Below, one piece after another: positions 24,360 to 33,030 of a stretch of 39,699 bases of DNA. The stretch comes from Ferruginibacter sp. (lineage in GTDB: Bacteria > Bacteroidota > Bacteroidia > Chitinophagales > Chitinophagaceae). Location of the stretch: positions 1 through 39,699 of the forward strand of contig JANYGZ010000028.1 in NCBI GenBank assembly GCA_025362235.1, given 5' to 3'. The position numbers and the translations under genes are program-made. Each line of letters starts with the position of its first letter. Positions within the stretch are counted from its first letter, which is position 1. The notes under the pieces were generated by a model, which saw nothing but the letters and a program-made list of their open reading frames with translations, had not been told where the DNA came from and did not search any database.

Positions 24360-26330
24360 ATGAAAAAAATACTAATTGTTTTGTGCTGCCTGCTGTTCAT
24401 CAATAATCTTCGTGCTGCAGATTCGTTATTTATTTTATCGCCCGATAAAACAATCTGTGTAAGTATTTCAACAGAAGCCGGGCTTACTTACAAAATATAT
24501 GTTGATGGCAAACTGGTTGCCGGTCCTTGCATAATTAATATGGAGCTGGCAGATGGCAAAAAATTAGCTAATTTACTTACGGTTAAATCAAAAAAAATAA
24601 CTTCCGTTAATGAAACAATTGTTTCGCCGGTTCCGGATAAAAGAATAAATATTCCGGATAAATATAATGAACTCAGCATTTTATTTAAACAGCCATTCGA
24701 CCTGTGTTTCAGGGTTTACAACGATGGTGCTGCCTATCGCATTACAACCCAGTTTAAAGACAGTATTACCGTTAAAAATGAAACGGCTTTGTTTAAGTTT
24801 ACAAACGGTAGCCGTATTATAACACCGTTAATGCAGAAAAGAGAAAATGAAGATAAATACCATACCAGTTTTGAAGAATTATATACCAATAAACCACTTG
24901 ACAGCTTAAATGAAAACGATTTAATGTTTTCGCCGGTGCTTGTTGAAGAAGAAAATGTAACCATTGCCCTTACCGAATCTGACCTGGAAGATTATCCGGG
25001 TATGTTTCTTAAAGGCAGCAGCCAATTTTTGTTGCAGGGTGAATTTGCAGGCTATCCGCTGGAAGAAAAAAATACCGATGCCGATTACCCGGAAACCATT
25101 GTAACAAAACGGGCCAACTATATTGCCAGAACAAACGGTACAAGAAATTTTCCCTGGCGTGTATTAATGATTGCAAGAGAAGACAAACAAATTCCTGCCA
25201 ATGATTTGGTTTACCGGCTTGCGGCACCCTCCACAATAAAAGATGTTTCATGGATACATCCAGGCAAGTGTACCGATGAATGGATCATTGATGTAAACCT
25301 TTTCAATGTTGCTTTTAAAACAGGTATAAACACTGCATCGTACAAATATTATATCGATTTTGCCAAACGCTTTGGCTTCGACAGAATTATGATGGATGCA
25401 GGATGGAGCGACACCAGAGACCTGTTTAAAATAAACCCTAATATCAATATGGATACCCTTACCGCTTATGCAAAGGAAAAGGGTATTAAAATAAGTATGT
25501 GGACCTGTGCCTTAACATTAAACCGTCAATTAGACAGCGCTTTAAACCAGTTTAATAAATGGGGTGTTGATTTTATAATGACTGATTTTATTGACCGTGA
25601 TGATCAGAAAACGGTGAATTTTTTTAAACGTATTGCCGAGGCATGTGCCCAGCATAAAATGATGATTATGTTTCATGGCGCTTACCCGGCAAAAGGTTTT
25701 AACCGCACTTATCCAAACAACGTTACCAGGGAAGGTGTACTGGGTTCAGAATACAATGCATGGAGCGATAAACCTTCTCCTGAGCATGATGTAACCTTAC
25801 CTTTTACACGTATGCTTGCGGGCCCATTTGATTATGAACCCGGCATTTTAGACAATGCTACCAAAGCACAGTTTAAACCTATATGGGGCAAGGTGATGAG
25901 CCAGGGAACAAGGTGCCATCAGCTGTCTATGTTTGTGGTATACGATAACCCTTTGCAGGTTTTTTCCGGCAATCCTTCACAGGGATTTTTGGAACCTGAA
26001 TTTATGGAGTTGTTTGGCAGCATTCCTTCTACATGGGATACTACCATTATACTTAAGGCAAAGGTTTCCGACTATATTATTACCGCCCGCAAAAAGGGCG
26101 ATGACTGGTTTATTGGCGGCATGACAGACTGGACAGCAAGAACATTTGATATTGATTTGGATTTTTTAACTGCCGAAAATTATGAAGCTACTGTATGTGT
26201 TGATGGCATCAATGCTGAGCGGTATCCATCCGACTATATTATAAAAACTTCCTCCCTAAAAAAAGGTGATCATATTCAAATTGCAATGGCACCCGGTGGT
26301 GGTTATTTGCTGCGGTTAAAAAAGAAATAG
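24360..26330 (+). CDS. Glycoside hydrolase family 97 alpha-glycosidase, exported
   Basis: The 656-residue protein has a signal peptide (residues 1-19, ending LRAAD). It shows GH97 organisation: N-terminal beta-supersandwich to about 270, a TIM barrel at about 290-560 (RIMMDAGWSDTR, GVDFIMTDFIDRDDQ, RTYPNNVTREGVLGSEYNAW, EHDVTLPFTRMLAGPFDYEPG) and a C-terminal beta domain. The stretch MIMFHGAYPAKG lacks the glutamate that I recall at the general-base position of SusB-like inverting enzymes, while an aspartate is available in MTDFID. This looks more like the retaining, alpha-galactosidase-type branch than a SusB alpha-glucosidase. The subtype is my inference. It acts in the periplasm on alpha-linked sugars and is not accompanied by SusC/D genes. 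Confidence 0.88.
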   Translation: MKKILIVLCCLLFINNLRAADSLFILSPDKTICVSISTEAGLTYKIYVDGKLVAGPCIINMELADGKKLANLLTVKSKKITSVNETIVSPVPDKRINIPDKYNELSILFKQPFDLCFRVYNDGAAYRITTQFKDSITVKNETALFKFTNGSRIITPLMQKRENEDKYHTSFEELYTNKPLDSLNENDLMFSPVLVEEENVTIALTESDLEDYPGMFLKGSSQFLLQGEFAGYPLEEKNTDADYPETIVTKRANYIARTNGTRNFPWRVLMIAREDKQIPANDLVYRLAAPSTIKDVSWIHPGKCTDEWIIDVNLFNVAFKTGINTASYKYYIDFAKRFGFDRIMMDAGWSDTRDLFKINPNINMDTLTAYAKEKGIKISMWTCALTLNRQLDSALNQFNKWGVDFIMTDFIDRDDQKTVNFFKRIAEACAQHKMMIMFHGAYPAKGFNRTYPNNVTREGVLGSEYNAWSDKPSPEHDVTLPFTRMLAGPFDYEPGILDNATKAQFKPIWGKVMSQGTRCHQLSMFVVYDNPLQVFSGNPSQGFLEPEFMELFGSIPSTWDTTIILKAKVSDYIITARKKGDDWFIGGMTDWTARTFDIDLDFLTAENYEATVCVDGINAERYPSDYIIKTSSLKKGDHIQIAMAPGGGYLLRLKKK

Positions 26331-26450
26331 CCGTTTAAATTACAGGTAGATAAAATAGTTAAAACGTTCCTCATAGCTTTTTTGTAAAAGTGTGCGACGC
26401 CCAAAATGTTCCACAGAGTTGCTTCTTTGCCCGGACAATAATTTTTATGT

Positions 26451-27656
26451 CTAATATTTTTCAATCAAATCAAACGCCTGTTCTTCCACATCTCCGGCCC
26501 TTGCGTTGAATGTTGTTTTGCGGGTACTAAAAAATAACAGGAGCCATGCCAGCAAAATGCATGCTGCCATTACACCCGTCATGGGCAGGGCGTTGTGCGG
26601 AATAAATAACCCTACCACGGCCGATGCCAATGCGCCGACGCCCATTTGTATTGCACCCATTAATGCAGAGGCGCTGCCTGCATGTTTTGTAAATGGTGCC
26701 ATAGATAAAGCAGAAGAATTGGGGAAGTTAAAACCCTGGCAACTCAGGTACACAAATATTAAGGCGATGGTGCTGTATAGGTTTAGCCATCCAAGGGCGG
26801 TTGCGGCAAAAAGTACCAGGCCCGCAATGGTTTGTATGGTTAATGTTGCCTTTACAATTTGCTGGCTGCTGGTTATTAAGCCTGCTGCAATTAATGCAAA
26901 AATGCCGCCATACTGCTGTTCGGTAGTGCCAAATAATTCCATAAAAACATAGGGCGAGCCGGCGAGGTATGCAAATAAACCTGCAGAAGATATGGCACCG
27001 GTAACAGCATAAATAAAAAATTGTGGCTGCCGTAAAACTATCCAAAAACTACTAAGAATAGGTTTGGGTTGTAGGGAATAGTTGGGGTCGGGCTGTTTAC
27101 TTTCGGGCAGCCAAATAATAACGGCCACCAGTAACAGTACTGCAAGCACAGTCAATATTATAAAGATGGCGTGCCATCCAAAATGGGTAATGATATAACT
27201 TCCGGCAGTGGGTGCAATAATGGGCGACACCCCTAAAATTAAAATCATGTACGAAAATATTTTTGCACTTTCTTCTACAGGAAACATATCCCTGATAATG
27301 GCCCTGGGTGCAACCATACCAACACAGCCACCAATTGCCTGAAAAAAACGCAGTACAATTAATACCTGTACCGAGCTTGTAAATACACACCCGATTGTTG
27401 CCAGTATGTACAATAACAATCCTGCATACAAAGGCATTTTTCTTCCATACCTGTCAAGCAAAGGGCCACATAAAACCTGCCCGATACAAACGCCAATAAA
27501 AAAGCTGGATAAAGAATACGCCACTGTTTCTATAGAAGTATGCAGGTCTTTGGCTATGGCCGGAAACCCCGGTAAATACATATCAATTGAAAACGGCCCG
27601 ATTGCAGATAAAAAGCCGAGAATTAAAATAATGGTAGCTCTGTTTTTACTATTCAT
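26451..27656 (-). CDS. MFS drug-efflux transporter, Bcr/CflA family
   Basis: The 401-residue protein has about 12 hydrophobic helices. Landmarks of the Bcr/CflA (DHA1) group are the N-terminal SIDMYLPGFPAIAKDL, the motif A region GPLLDRYGRKMPLYAG and the helix 5 motif C-like LGVSPIIAPTAGSYI. Members export chloramphenicol, bicyclomycin, sulfonamides or dipeptides by proton antiport across the inner membrane. It is on the opposite strand from both neighbours (GH97 converging, fabG diverging) and appears to be a single-gene unit. The substrate is unknown. Confidence 0.88.
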   Translation of the reverse strand: MNSKNRATIILILGFLSAIGPFSIDMYLPGFPAIAKDLHTSIETVAYSLSSFFIGVCIGQVLCGPLLDRYGRKMPLYAGLLLYILATIGCVFTSSVQVLIVLRFFQAIGGCVGMVAPRAIIRDMFPVEESAKIFSYMILILGVSPIIAPTAGSYIITHFGWHAIFIILTVLAVLLLVAVIIWLPESKQPDPNYSLQPKPILSSFWIVLRQPQFFIYAVTGAISSAGLFAYLAGSPYVFMELFGTTEQQYGGIFALIAAGLITSSQQIVKATLTIQTIAGLVLFAATALGWLNLYSTIALIFVYLSCQGFNFPNSSALSMAPFTKHAGSASALMGAIQMGVGALASAVVGLFIPHNALPMTGVMAACILLAWLLLFFSTRKTTFNARAGDVEEQAFDLIEKY

Positions 27657-28091
27657 GCTGCTGATGCGATGTTTATTATTTTGTAAAAATATTTTAGTTT
27701 GGCAGAAAGGCTTTTTTTATTTTCATCATTTTCCGAATCGTCAAATTGCAATGCCCATTTTAAAGGCCGTCTCTTTTGGGTATTTTCCTGACTTTGTCAA
27801 TATGCTTAAAGTAAAACAATCCTATCCTTGTAGGCTCCAGCGGAGCGGTCGCTTACTGTTGAATAATTCAAGTTGGGGGGCGTACCTACAGCACGCAAAT
27901 ACAGTGAGCGTAGTCTTATTACAAAGCGATAACTCCTATGGGGTTAAGCCTCCTCGCATTTCAATATGTTACTTTACAAGTAGCGGTATTCCAATAAAAT
28001 TAAAACGGCATACAATAAGTACAACAGTACAATTTCATTTTGCATAAGGTTGTAAGGATTTATTTACTTTTGTTAGCTATAAAAAATACAT
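27657..28091. repeat. 435-base intergenic region with a hairpin-rich degenerate dispersed repeat
   Basis: The middle part, about 27822-27990, contains GCTCCAGCGGAGC (27834-27846), a perfect 5-bp hairpin, and a GCGT/ACGC arm pair at 27880-27896. Its base composition is higher in GC than its flanks. It resembles the gctcc-N-ggagc dispersed repeats that I recall from Bacteroidota intergenic regions. A long plus-strand frame crosses it from inside the transporter gene, but it is out of frame with any known domain and unlikely to be coding. The last 50 bases hold the fabG promoter. Confidence 0.45.
28040..28072 (+). promoter_or_regulatory. Bacteroidota-type promoter of fabG
   Basis: TACTTTTG at 28065-28072 matches TAnnTTTG exactly, and a TTG at 28040-28042 (TTTTG) lies 22 bases upstream. 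Transcription would start near 28079, about 13 bases before the fabG ATG. Confidence 0.7.
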
Positions 28092-28847
28092 ATGAAATTA
28101 TTAGCAGGAAAAACAGCCATTGTAACCGGTGCAGCACGTGGTATTGGCGAAGGAATTGCATTGAAATTTGCAGAACAGGGTGCTGCCATAGCATTTACAT
28201 ATGTTAGTGACAGTAGTACTGAAAAAGCAAAAGAGCTGGAAGTTAAATTGATTGCATTAGGGGTAAAGGCCAAGGCTTATCAAACTAACGCCGGTGATTA
28301 TGCGGCTTGCGAAAGTTTTGTCAATGATGTTTTAAAAGAATTTGGCCAGATAGATATCTGCGTTAACAACGCAGGTATCTCAAAAGATAATTTACTGCTC
28401 CGCATGACCCCTGAGCAATGGGACGATGTAATGCAAACCAATTTGAAAAGCGTTTTTAATATGACCAAACAGGTGATACGCCCGATGATGAAAGCCAAGA
28501 GTGGCAGCATTATCAATATGAGCAGTGTTATTGGCGAAATGGGTAATGCAGGCCAGAGTAGCTATGCCGCCAGTAAAGCTGGTGTGATAGGTTTTACAAA
28601 AAGCATCGCTAAAGAATTGGGCAGTCGTAATATCCGTTGCAATGCAATAGCTCCAGGTTTTGTGGAAACAGATATGACCAGTTATTTACAGGATGGCGCC
28701 GCTGCTGATAAATACAAAGCTGGCATTCCTCTGGGACGTTTTGCTACTACAGAAGACATTGCAAACGTTACTTTATTTCTTGCATCCGAGCTGGGCAGTT
28801 ATATTACCGGGCAAGTTATTAGCGCCTGTGGTGGATTGAATATTTAG
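28092..28847 (+). CDS. fabG: 3-oxoacyl-[acyl-carrier-protein] reductase
   Basis: This 251-residue short-chain dehydrogenase has TGAARGIG at 12-19, NNAG at 92-95, Asn117, the serine in NMSSVIG (about 144), Tyr158 and Lys162 (SYAASKAG). The C-terminal IRCNAIAPGFVETDMT and a final VISACGGLNI are the FabG type, pointing to NADPH-dependent reduction of beta-ketoacyl-ACP in fatty acid synthesis. Other fab genes are not adjacent. It is a single-gene unit with a good promoter and a strong terminator. Paralogous SDRs can look similar, so the gene symbol is likely but not certain. Confidence 0.88.
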   Translation: MKLLAGKTAIVTGAARGIGEGIALKFAEQGAAIAFTYVSDSSTEKAKELEVKLIALGVKAKAYQTNAGDYAACESFVNDVLKEFGQIDICVNNAGISKDNLLLRMTPEQWDDVMQTNLKSVFNMTKQVIRPMMKAKSGSIINMSSVIGEMGNAGQSSYAASKAGVIGFTKSIAKELGSRNIRCNAIAPGFVETDMTSYLQDGAAADKYKAGIPLGRFATTEDIANVTLFLASELGSYITGQVISACGGLNI

Positions 28848-28865
28848 TATAAATAATATTATAGA

Positions 28866-28904
28866 AAACGGTTGTCTCTAAAATAAGACAACCGTTTCAT
28901 TTTT
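28866..28904 (+). terminator. Intrinsic terminator after fabG
   Basis: AAACGGTTGTCT (28866-28877) and AGACAACCGTTT (28886-28897) form a perfect 12-bp stem with an 8-base loop, followed by CATTTTT. It starts 19 bases after the fabG stop. Confidence 0.85.
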
Positions 28905-29030
28905 AGTGATTTCTATTGAGGGCCAATAATTATCAGCCCTGTTGTATTATATCTTCTTCATTAATGATTTTTGCAAAACCGTTAATTGAATAAAATCAAC
29001 CCTTTGATTTTAATTGTTTGGGCTTAGGTT

Positions 29031-29738
29031 TTACTGAGTTTTTTTTAAAGGCAACTTTGTTACAGGAACTGAAGATTTCTTTACCGGTATTTTGACTTTT
29101 TCTCCGTTAAAACTAAATCTGTAAATACTGTCAATATCCTGTTGCCCGTTATGTATGACACTTAAATCCTTTACTAAACCGTCCTGTAAGCCATATACCC
29201 AGCCATGCAAATGTAATTCCCTGTGGCTCCAGGCTTCCTGTACAATTGTAGTCTTTGCCAAATTGCGAACCTGTTCCAATACATTTAATTCTGTAAGCCG
29301 GTTTGCTCTTTCATTTTTATTATGTATTGCCATCAGCTCTTCCTCATTTTTATAGTATACATCTTTAATATTGCGTAACCAGTTATCCACAAAACCATGA
29401 TAGGTATTTGTCATAGATGCCAGCACACCTCCGCAGCCGTAGTGGCCACAAACTATAATATGCTTTACTTCTAAATATTTTACCGCATACTCCAGAACGC
29501 TCAATAAATTGGTATCGGTATGTACTACCAGGTTGGCGATATTGCGGTGTACAAAAATTTCACCACTTTGAGTGTTGGTAATTTCATTGGCAGGTACGCG
29601 GCTATCGCTGCAACCTATCCACAAATAATCAGGCTTTTGCCCCTTTGCTAAATTTTTAAAATACTCAGGATCCTGGAAAACTTTTGTTTCAGAATATATT
29701 TGGTTTCCCCTGATTAATTTTTGATATGACTTATTCAT
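29031..29738 (-). CDS. Beta-class carbonic anhydrase (copy 1)
   Basis: The 235-residue protein has the zinc and catalytic residues of beta carbonic anhydrases: Cys43, Asp45 and Arg47 in WIGCSDSRVPANEI, and His99 and Cys102 in CGHYGCGGV. HRNIANLVVHTD follows the usual pattern. It interconverts CO2 and bicarbonate in the cytoplasm. Its start lies 17 bases after the stop of the SulP transporter gene, so the two form an operon. The last 25 residues (KVKIPVKKSSVPVTKLPLKK) are a basic tail absent from the second copy at 33.0 kb. The two copies are clearly related by eye over the core. Confidence 0.92.
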   Translation of the reverse strand: MNKSYQKLIRGNQIYSETKVFQDPEYFKNLAKGQKPDYLWIGCSDSRVPANEITNTQSGEIFVHRNIANLVVHTDTNLLSVLEYAVKYLEVKHIIVCGHYGCGGVLASMTNTYHGFVDNWLRNIKDVYYKNEEELMAIHNKNERANRLTELNVLEQVRNLAKTTIVQEAWSHRELHLHGWVYGLQDGLVKDLSVIHNGQQDIDSIYRFSFNGEKVKIPVKKSSVPVTKLPLKKTQ

Positions 29739-29755
29739 AATAATATTTTTTTAGG

Positions 29756-31375
29756 TTAGTGCACAGATTGCACATTTAATAAATTTTCGATTCGGTATTT
29801 TTCCTGGAACCCTGTTAGTTCACAGGTAATATTTTTGAGCGGTGCTTTTATATCCCTGAATTCTTTTATCAACTCCAATACATCAAAATCTATATAGTCT
29901 GTATTAGAAGCATCAATTGTAACATTGGTATTAGCAGGAATATGATCAAGGGTTTGCCTGATCGCTGCTTTATTTAAAAAAGAAACTTCTTCGGAAAGAC
30001 GGATACTAATAACATCATTTTGCTGATGTTTATCTTTATGAAAAAAGTAAGAATTTTTAAGATTGCCGTGGAGGATTGCACCAAATGCAGCAATTAAACC
30101 TGCAACAACACCTACCAATAATCCTTCTCCTTTTAAAGGTGGATACAAGCCAAATAAATCTATGCTTATAATTACGCCAACAGTAATAAAAAAAGGTATG
30201 TATTGATACTTGCCATTTTTTATTATATTCTTAAACACAGATATTTTACAAAGTTTGTACCCTGTTAAAAATAATATAGCTGCTAAAGCAGATAATGGAA
30301 TATAATTTAGCAGGCCAGGAATGGTAACCACACAAACCAATAATAAAATTCCATGAAAAATAGCAGCTAATTTAGATTTGGCTCCTGCATTTACATTGGC
30401 GCTGCTTCTTACTATTACACTGGTAATTGGTAAACCCCCGATTAAACCAGAAACAGCATTTCCGATACCCTGCGCAAATAACTCCCTGTTAGTATTGGTA
30501 ACTTTTCTTTCCGGGTCCAGGTTGTCAATAGCTTCAATACTTAGTAAGGTCTCCAGTGTAGCAATAATCGCAATCATAATTCCGGTAACAATTACTTTAC
30601 TGTTTAAAAAACCACTAAAATCCGGCAGGGTAAAAAAGCTGAAAAACTCCCCGGCACTTTTAGCTGCTTTAATTTGTACCAGGTGATTATCTGCCACTTC
30701 CAACGGGCTTTGCGTTGCTTTAAATATTTCATTAATTAAAACAGCTGCAATAACTGCTACCAATGCGCCTGGTACAAATTTCACTTTATTTTTTATAAAG
30801 GGTTTATCCCAAACAATCATTATCAAAATAGATACGATACATATAAATAATACCCCAACTTCTATATGTTGCAATGGCTCCAGCAATTTGTGCCAGTCTT
30901 CAGTTCCAAAAGAAACCAATTCAGTCAGGTTGCCCTTTTCTTCTTTTTCGTAGCCGACCGCATGTGGAATTTGCTTGGCTATAATCAATATTCCAATACT
31001 GGTGAGCATGCCCTTAATAACACTTGAGGGGAAATAGTTGGCAATGCCGCCTAACCTTGCTACACTCATCAATATTTGTAAAATTCCTGCTATTAAAACC
31101 GCACAAAGAAAAAGATCAAATGCCCCGATATTGGTTATTGCGGCTAATACCAATGCTGCCAAACCTGCCGCTGGCCCGCTTACGCTGAGTTTTGAACCGC
31201 TTAAAGAACCAATTACAATACCTCCAATGATACCCGATATCAATCCACTAAAAAATGGTGCCCCGGATGCCAAAGAAATTCCTAAACAAAGCGGTAATGC
31301 AACCAAAAAAACCACAAGGCCCGATGGCAAATCATTTTTTAGATTTTTAAATATAGACTGTTTTAAACTTGACAT
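29756..31375 (-). CDS. SulP-family anion transporter with STAS domain, probable bicarbonate transporter
   Basis: I use the ATG at 31375 (MSSLKQSIF); a TTG two codons upstream is less likely. The 539-residue protein has 10-14 hydrophobic segments, starting with DLPSGLVVFLVALPLCLGIS and GLISGIIGGIVIGSLSGS, the SulP signature region. It ends with a STAS domain from about residue 440 (VISIRLSEEVSFLNKAAI, VTIDASNTDYID). SulP proteins carry sulfate, bicarbonate or other anions, often with sodium. Co-transcription with a carbonic anhydrase points to bicarbonate, as for BicA-type proteins; this is inferred from context. A perfect inverted repeat lies upstream. Confidence 0.88.
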   Translation of the reverse strand: MSSLKQSIFKNLKNDLPSGLVVFLVALPLCLGISLASGAPFFSGLISGIIGGIVIGSLSGSKLSVSGPAAGLAALVLAAITNIGAFDLFLCAVLIAGILQILMSVARLGGIANYFPSSVIKGMLTSIGILIIAKQIPHAVGYEKEEKGNLTELVSFGTEDWHKLLEPLQHIEVGVLFICIVSILIMIVWDKPFIKNKVKFVPGALVAVIAAVLINEIFKATQSPLEVADNHLVQIKAAKSAGEFFSFFTLPDFSGFLNSKVIVTGIMIAIIATLETLLSIEAIDNLDPERKVTNTNRELFAQGIGNAVSGLIGGLPITSVIVRSSANVNAGAKSKLAAIFHGILLLVCVVTIPGLLNYIPLSALAAILFLTGYKLCKISVFKNIIKNGKYQYIPFFITVGVIISIDLFGLYPPLKGEGLLVGVVAGLIAAFGAILHGNLKNSYFFHKDKHQQNDVISIRLSEEVSFLNKAAIRQTLDHIPANTNVTIDASNTDYIDFDVLELIKEFRDIKAPLKNITCELTGFQEKYRIENLLNVQSVH

Positions 31376-31436
31376 ACTCAAACAAATTTTTTAAACGGTG
31401 TTACAGTAAGGTGCACTTATTCTGCTAAATACAAAG

Positions 31437-31454
31437 CACACAGAATGCTGTGTG
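31437..31454. promoter_or_regulatory. Perfect inverted repeat upstream of the SulP-carbonic anhydrase operon
   Basis: CACACAG, AATG, CTGTGTG is a perfect 7-bp palindrome with a 4-base spacer, 62-79 bases upstream of the transporter ATG. A partial ACAGAA direct repeat follows nearby. The form and place suit a dimeric regulator's operator; no regulator gene is adjacent. Confidence 0.35.
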
Positions 31455-31541
31455 TAGCCCACAGAATTATTAAAATGGAAATGAACATTGCAACAATGCC
31501 CTTACAATAATTAAATGAAATTAGATCCCTTTTTAAATGTT

Positions 31542-31844
31542 TTAGGCCCTTACATCTGGAGGGGGAGATACTACATCTGTGGAATGATTAGATGGTATTT
31601 GATCTGAAGAATGCAGGTAAGCAAGAGTTTTGCTTTCTGCAGAAATTGCTATGCAAGAGGAAATGGACGGAGGAAGAAAATGTGGTTCTAAGCTATTTTC
31701 AACTTTACCACAATCACCTGCATTATGAGGCAATTCTTCTACCCATTGATTGGTGCTAAGCATTTGGCCTATTTGAGTAATAGGCAGCATTTGCAAAGTC
31801 ATCAACAATGCTAAAAACAATGCTATGATTTTTAATTTCTTCAT
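31542..31844 (-). CDS. Small exported protein, 100 residues, unknown
   Basis: The protein has a signal sequence (MKKLKIIALFLALLMTLQML) followed by a polar, proline- and serine-rich mature part with two cysteines (AGDCGK and SSCIAIS) that could form a disulfide. I do not recognise a family. It is preceded by a TATATTTG box 16 bases before the ATG, which supports a real start. It lies between the SulP gene and the bestrophin gene and is on the same strand as the SulP operon but 170 bases upstream, so it may be unrelated to carbon transport. Confidence 0.55.
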   Translation of the reverse strand: MKKLKIIALFLALLMTLQMLPITQIGQMLSTNQWVEELPHNAGDCGKVENSLEPHFLPPSISSCIAISAESKTLAYLHSSDQIPSNHSTDVVSPPPDVRA

Positions 31845-31859
31845 TTTTTAACTGATGCA

Positions 31860-31867
31860 AATATATG
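31860..31867 (-). promoter_or_regulatory. -7 promoter box for the small exported protein gene
   Basis: The minus strand reads TATATTTG, an exact TAnnTTTG match, 15 bases before the start codon. No -33 TTG at the proper distance. Confidence 0.4.
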
Positions 31868-32045
31868 TTCAAAACATTTTAGATTAAAAATGTTAAAGAA
31901 ACTTAACAATTTTTTCTTCTGAGATATAACTAATCTCTTAATAATACATATATTTAGTCAGGATAAATAAACACTTCTTGCTTTTGTATATTTATCTTTT
32001 AGCCAACCATAACAATGACGGGCATTGAAATAAAAATAGACAAAA

Positions 32046-32939
32046 ATGTTATTACATAAACGACAAAGTATTTTTTATATTCTTCAAAAAATAGAAATTG
32101 AATTCTTTTCTACACTTGTAGTTGCATTATCAGTTTCTTTTTTGACCTTTACGTTTTCTTCAGCCATTCCAGAAATGCCCATTTCTGTTCCTGCATTTTT
32201 AGGAACAGCAATTTCTGTTCTTTTATCTTTCAAACTCAGCCAGTCTTATGACAGGTGGTGGGAGGCACGAAAAATATGGGGAAGCATCGTAAACGAAAGC
32301 AGAAGTTTTACAATGCAATTACAATCTTTAGTTGCTAAAGGTAACGACAATGACATAAGGCAAATAGCGTTTAGGCATATTGCCTGGTGTTTTAGTTTAG
32401 GACAATCTTTAAGAGAATTAGACCCACTAAAAAATTTAGAAAACTATATTTCAGAAGATGAGATAAAAAATATTAGTACCCATAACAATAAACCTTTGGC
32501 TCTTTTGCAGTTAAACACATTGCAAATAGCAGCACTAAAAAACGATGGTAAAATGGATATTTTTAGCCAAATTCAACTTAATAAAACTTTGGCGAATTTT
32601 TCAAATTCAATGGGAATGGCTGAAAGAATAAAGAGCACTGTTTTTCCTGTAACGTACCGTGTTTTTCTTCATTTTATGATCTACATATTTGTTATTACTC
32701 TTTCTATTTCATTAGGCGATGTTAATCCTATGTTTGAAACCCCGCTTTTATTAATAATATCTTCGTCATTTTTCGTGTTAGAAAAAACAGCGACACTTTT
32801 ACAAGACCCATTTGAAAATAAGCCAACTGATACCGCAATGACGACCATTGCAACCAATATTGAAATTAATATAAAGCAATTATTAAAAGAAGAAGATATA
32901 CCCAATCCTTTTCCAGCCAGTAAATTTTATTCACTATAA
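32046..32939 (+). CDS. Bestrophin-family anion channel (YneE-like)
   Basis: The 297-residue protein has an N-terminal hydrophobic pair (about residues 20-65), the conserved SQSYDRWWEARKIWGSIVNESR motif region, and a second hydrophobic pair at about 205-245 (VFLHFMIYIFVITLSISLGD, LLIISSSFFVLEK). It ends with DPFENKPTDTAM, the normal bestrophin landmark. Bacterial members form pentameric channels in the inner membrane. Photosynthetic relatives conduct bicarbonate to carbonic anhydrases. Here a carbonic anhydrase gene follows 91 bases downstream on the same strand, so bicarbonate conduction is an attractive but unproven role. Confidence 0.87.
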   Translation: MLLHKRQSIFYILQKIEIEFFSTLVVALSVSFLTFTFSSAIPEMPISVPAFLGTAISVLLSFKLSQSYDRWWEARKIWGSIVNESRSFTMQLQSLVAKGNDNDIRQIAFRHIAWCFSLGQSLRELDPLKNLENYISEDEIKNISTHNNKPLALLQLNTLQIAALKNDGKMDIFSQIQLNKTLANFSNSMGMAERIKSTVFPVTYRVFLHFMIYIFVITLSISLGDVNPMFETPLLLIISSSFFVLEKTATLLQDPFENKPTDTAMTTIATNIEINIKQLLKEEDIPNPFPASKFYSL

Positions 32940-33030
32940 TTATATCAAAAAAATAAAAAGCAGCAGTAAATAAAAGCAACTATAAACCTGCACATTCATT
33001 CTTTAACTACGCAACATTAAACTTATTATT

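Noticed and set aside
26506..26952. A 148-codon plus-strand frame antisense to the transporter gene.
   Set aside because: Translation is rich in Ala, Pro and Ile without pattern, and overlaps transmembrane helices of the minus-strand gene.
27406..28047. A 213-codon plus-strand frame crossing the 5' part of the Bcr/CflA transporter gene and the gap before fabG.
   Set aside because: Its first half is the antisense of a clear transporter gene, and the rest runs through a hairpin-rich repeat; the translated sequence shows no domain pattern.
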